Below, in pieces: positions 42,412 to 42,770 of a stretch of 42,770 nt of DNA. The notes below the pieces were generated by a model. It saw only the letters and a list, made by a program, of their open reading frames with translations. It was not told the origin of the DNA and did no database searches. The stretch is taken from the NCBI GenBank assembly GCA_903844665.1, contig CAIMUS010000020.1, positions 1-42,770 of the forward strand. The letters run 5' to 3'. Origin of the DNA: an uncultured Pseudomonadota bacterium (GTDB lineage Bacteria; Pseudomonadota; Gammaproteobacteria; Competibacterales; Competibacteraceae). Positions within the stretch are counted from its first letter, which is position 1; the number at the start of each line of letters is the position of its first letter. The position numbers and the translations under genes were made by a program.

Positions 42412-42471
42412 CCCTAACGATCTAAGCTCAGCCGCCGGCGTAGCGCGGTCGGCTGGAGCGCTTTGTTAGGC
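42412..42471 (-). repeat. Integron attC site
   Basis: CCCTAAC at 42412-42418 and GTTAGGC at 42465-42471 flank CTCAGCCG and GGTCGGCTGGAG with a GC-rich stem. It is close in sequence to the attC at 42186-42247, suggesting one cassette pool. Confidence 0.88.
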
Positions 42472-42479
42472 GAGCCCTA

Positions 42480-42692
42480 TTAAAGCGACTTGCGAAACTG
42501 TTCTACCGTCAGCCCCGCATCTTTGACGATCCCACCCATCGTAAACGCCTTGATCGGGTTGTGCCGCGGTATGGTGACAAACCGCTCTCCATTGCTCATG
42601 ACAATATGCTTACCTTGTCTGATAATCTGAAAACCTGCTTTTTCCAAAGCACGAACTGCATCGAGATGATTAACCCCCGGAATTTTCGCCAC
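42480..42692 (-). CDS. hicA: HicA-type mRNA interferase toxin
   Basis: This 70-residue protein starts at GTG 42692, with GGG-TAG 5 bases upstream, and reads MAKIPGVNHLDAVRALEKAG. It continues with FQIIRQGKHIVMSNGERFVT, IPRHNPIKAFTMGGIVKDAG and LTVEQFRKSL. This is the HicA/YcfA double-stranded RNA-binding fold: G-x-x-I-x-R-Q-x-KH with the catalytic His, and IPRHN-P. Its length is typical. It is 2 bases from the stop of an upstream frame that likely codes its partner. Confidence 0.9.
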   Translation of the reverse strand: MAKIPGVNHLDAVRALEKAGFQIIRQGKHIVMSNGERFVTIPRHNPIKAFTMGGIVKDAGLTVEQFRKSL

Positions 42693-42694
42693 GG

Positions 42695-42770
42695 CTACCC
42701 TATGATCTCGACTTCACGGGTTTCATACTCACAGTTTACCTCAGCCACCGCGGCAAGATATTCGTGGATA
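42695..42770 (-). CDS. C-terminus of a protein encoded just upstream of hicA (partial)
   Basis: Reading in from the window edge, the minus strand gives ...IHEYLAAVAEVNCEYETREV then EIIG and a stop at 42695, 2 bases before the hicA start. A gene in this position is normally the HicB antitoxin or another small cassette partner. The 24 visible residues are too few to assign a family. Confidence 0.5.
   Translation of the reverse strand, partial: IHEYLAAVAEVNCEYETREVEIIG

Overview
The window looks like a chromosomal segment of a GC-rich gammaproteobacterium. Pointers to this are the metZ-type methionine gene, a phasin-like protein, a MoxR/CoxE-type pair, a REP-like palindrome and many toxin-antitoxin remnants. 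A polyphosphate/PHA-storing or sulfur-oxidising lineage would fit, but genus cannot be read from the sequence. Host-like genes are GC-rich. The right end (about 39.6-42.8 kb) and the stretch 17.2-20.9 kb are clearly AT-richer.

Region 1 (about 1.0-26.6 kb) is the most remarkable part: two long convergent gene clusters meeting at 17.12-17.16 kb. The plus-strand cluster encodes a Pro-rich single-pass membrane protein, a secreted TAXI-type solute-binding protein, a large tubulin-like GTPase, a second protein that looks like a diverged membrane-anchored tubulin-like partner, a five-helix membrane protein whose soluble part resembles a catalytically dead DUF1998 (MrfA-type) helicase, a 767-residue coiled-coil protein, a GTPase with an N-terminal GTPase-associated domain, and a paralogue of that domain without the GTPase. 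The minus-strand cluster encodes a multi-pass membrane protein, a second P-loop GTPase, a 1197-residue GTPase-associated protein, another single-pass membrane protein and a vWA-like protein. Tight spacing and 4-base or 16-base overlaps indicate co-translation. The set suggests a membrane-tethered, nucleotide-switched assembly, plausibly of the NTPase conflict/stress type. The assembled locus is the best candidate here for an undescribed system.

Region 2 (26.6-30.1 kb) holds tRNA-Lys(TTT), an 11-copy 7-bp tandem repeat, a MoxR ATPase / vWA (CoxE-like) pair and a phasin-like gene. The block is bracketed by inverted copies of a small element with terminal inverted repeats; two related elements follow.

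Region 3 (30.1-35.1 kb) is a scrapyard: an IS66 transposase fragment truncated at both ends and abutting a broken host gene, a PD-(D/E)XK-type protein with a nine-unit heptad repeat, a UPF0175 antitoxin with an internally deleted DUF3368 toxin, an intact AbrB/PIN toxin-antitoxin pair, and a vanadium-haloperoxidase-like exported protein.

Region 4 (35.5-39.4 kb) is ordinary metabolism with one very clear regulatory element: a promoter, a SAM-II riboswitch and an intrinsic terminator in front of metZ, arranged so that the riboswitch 3' strand can also form an antiterminator. A HAD hydrolase, a small membrane protein and an NDH-2-like flavoprotein follow.

Region 5 (39.6 kb to the end) contains toxin-antitoxin debris and then an integron-type cassette array: four recognisable attC sites plus a remnant, all oriented like the minus-strand genes they separate (HicA, SEC-C protein, DUF4258/YgiT pair, a membrane protein). 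No integrase is visible; it could lie beyond the right edge, or the array may lack one.
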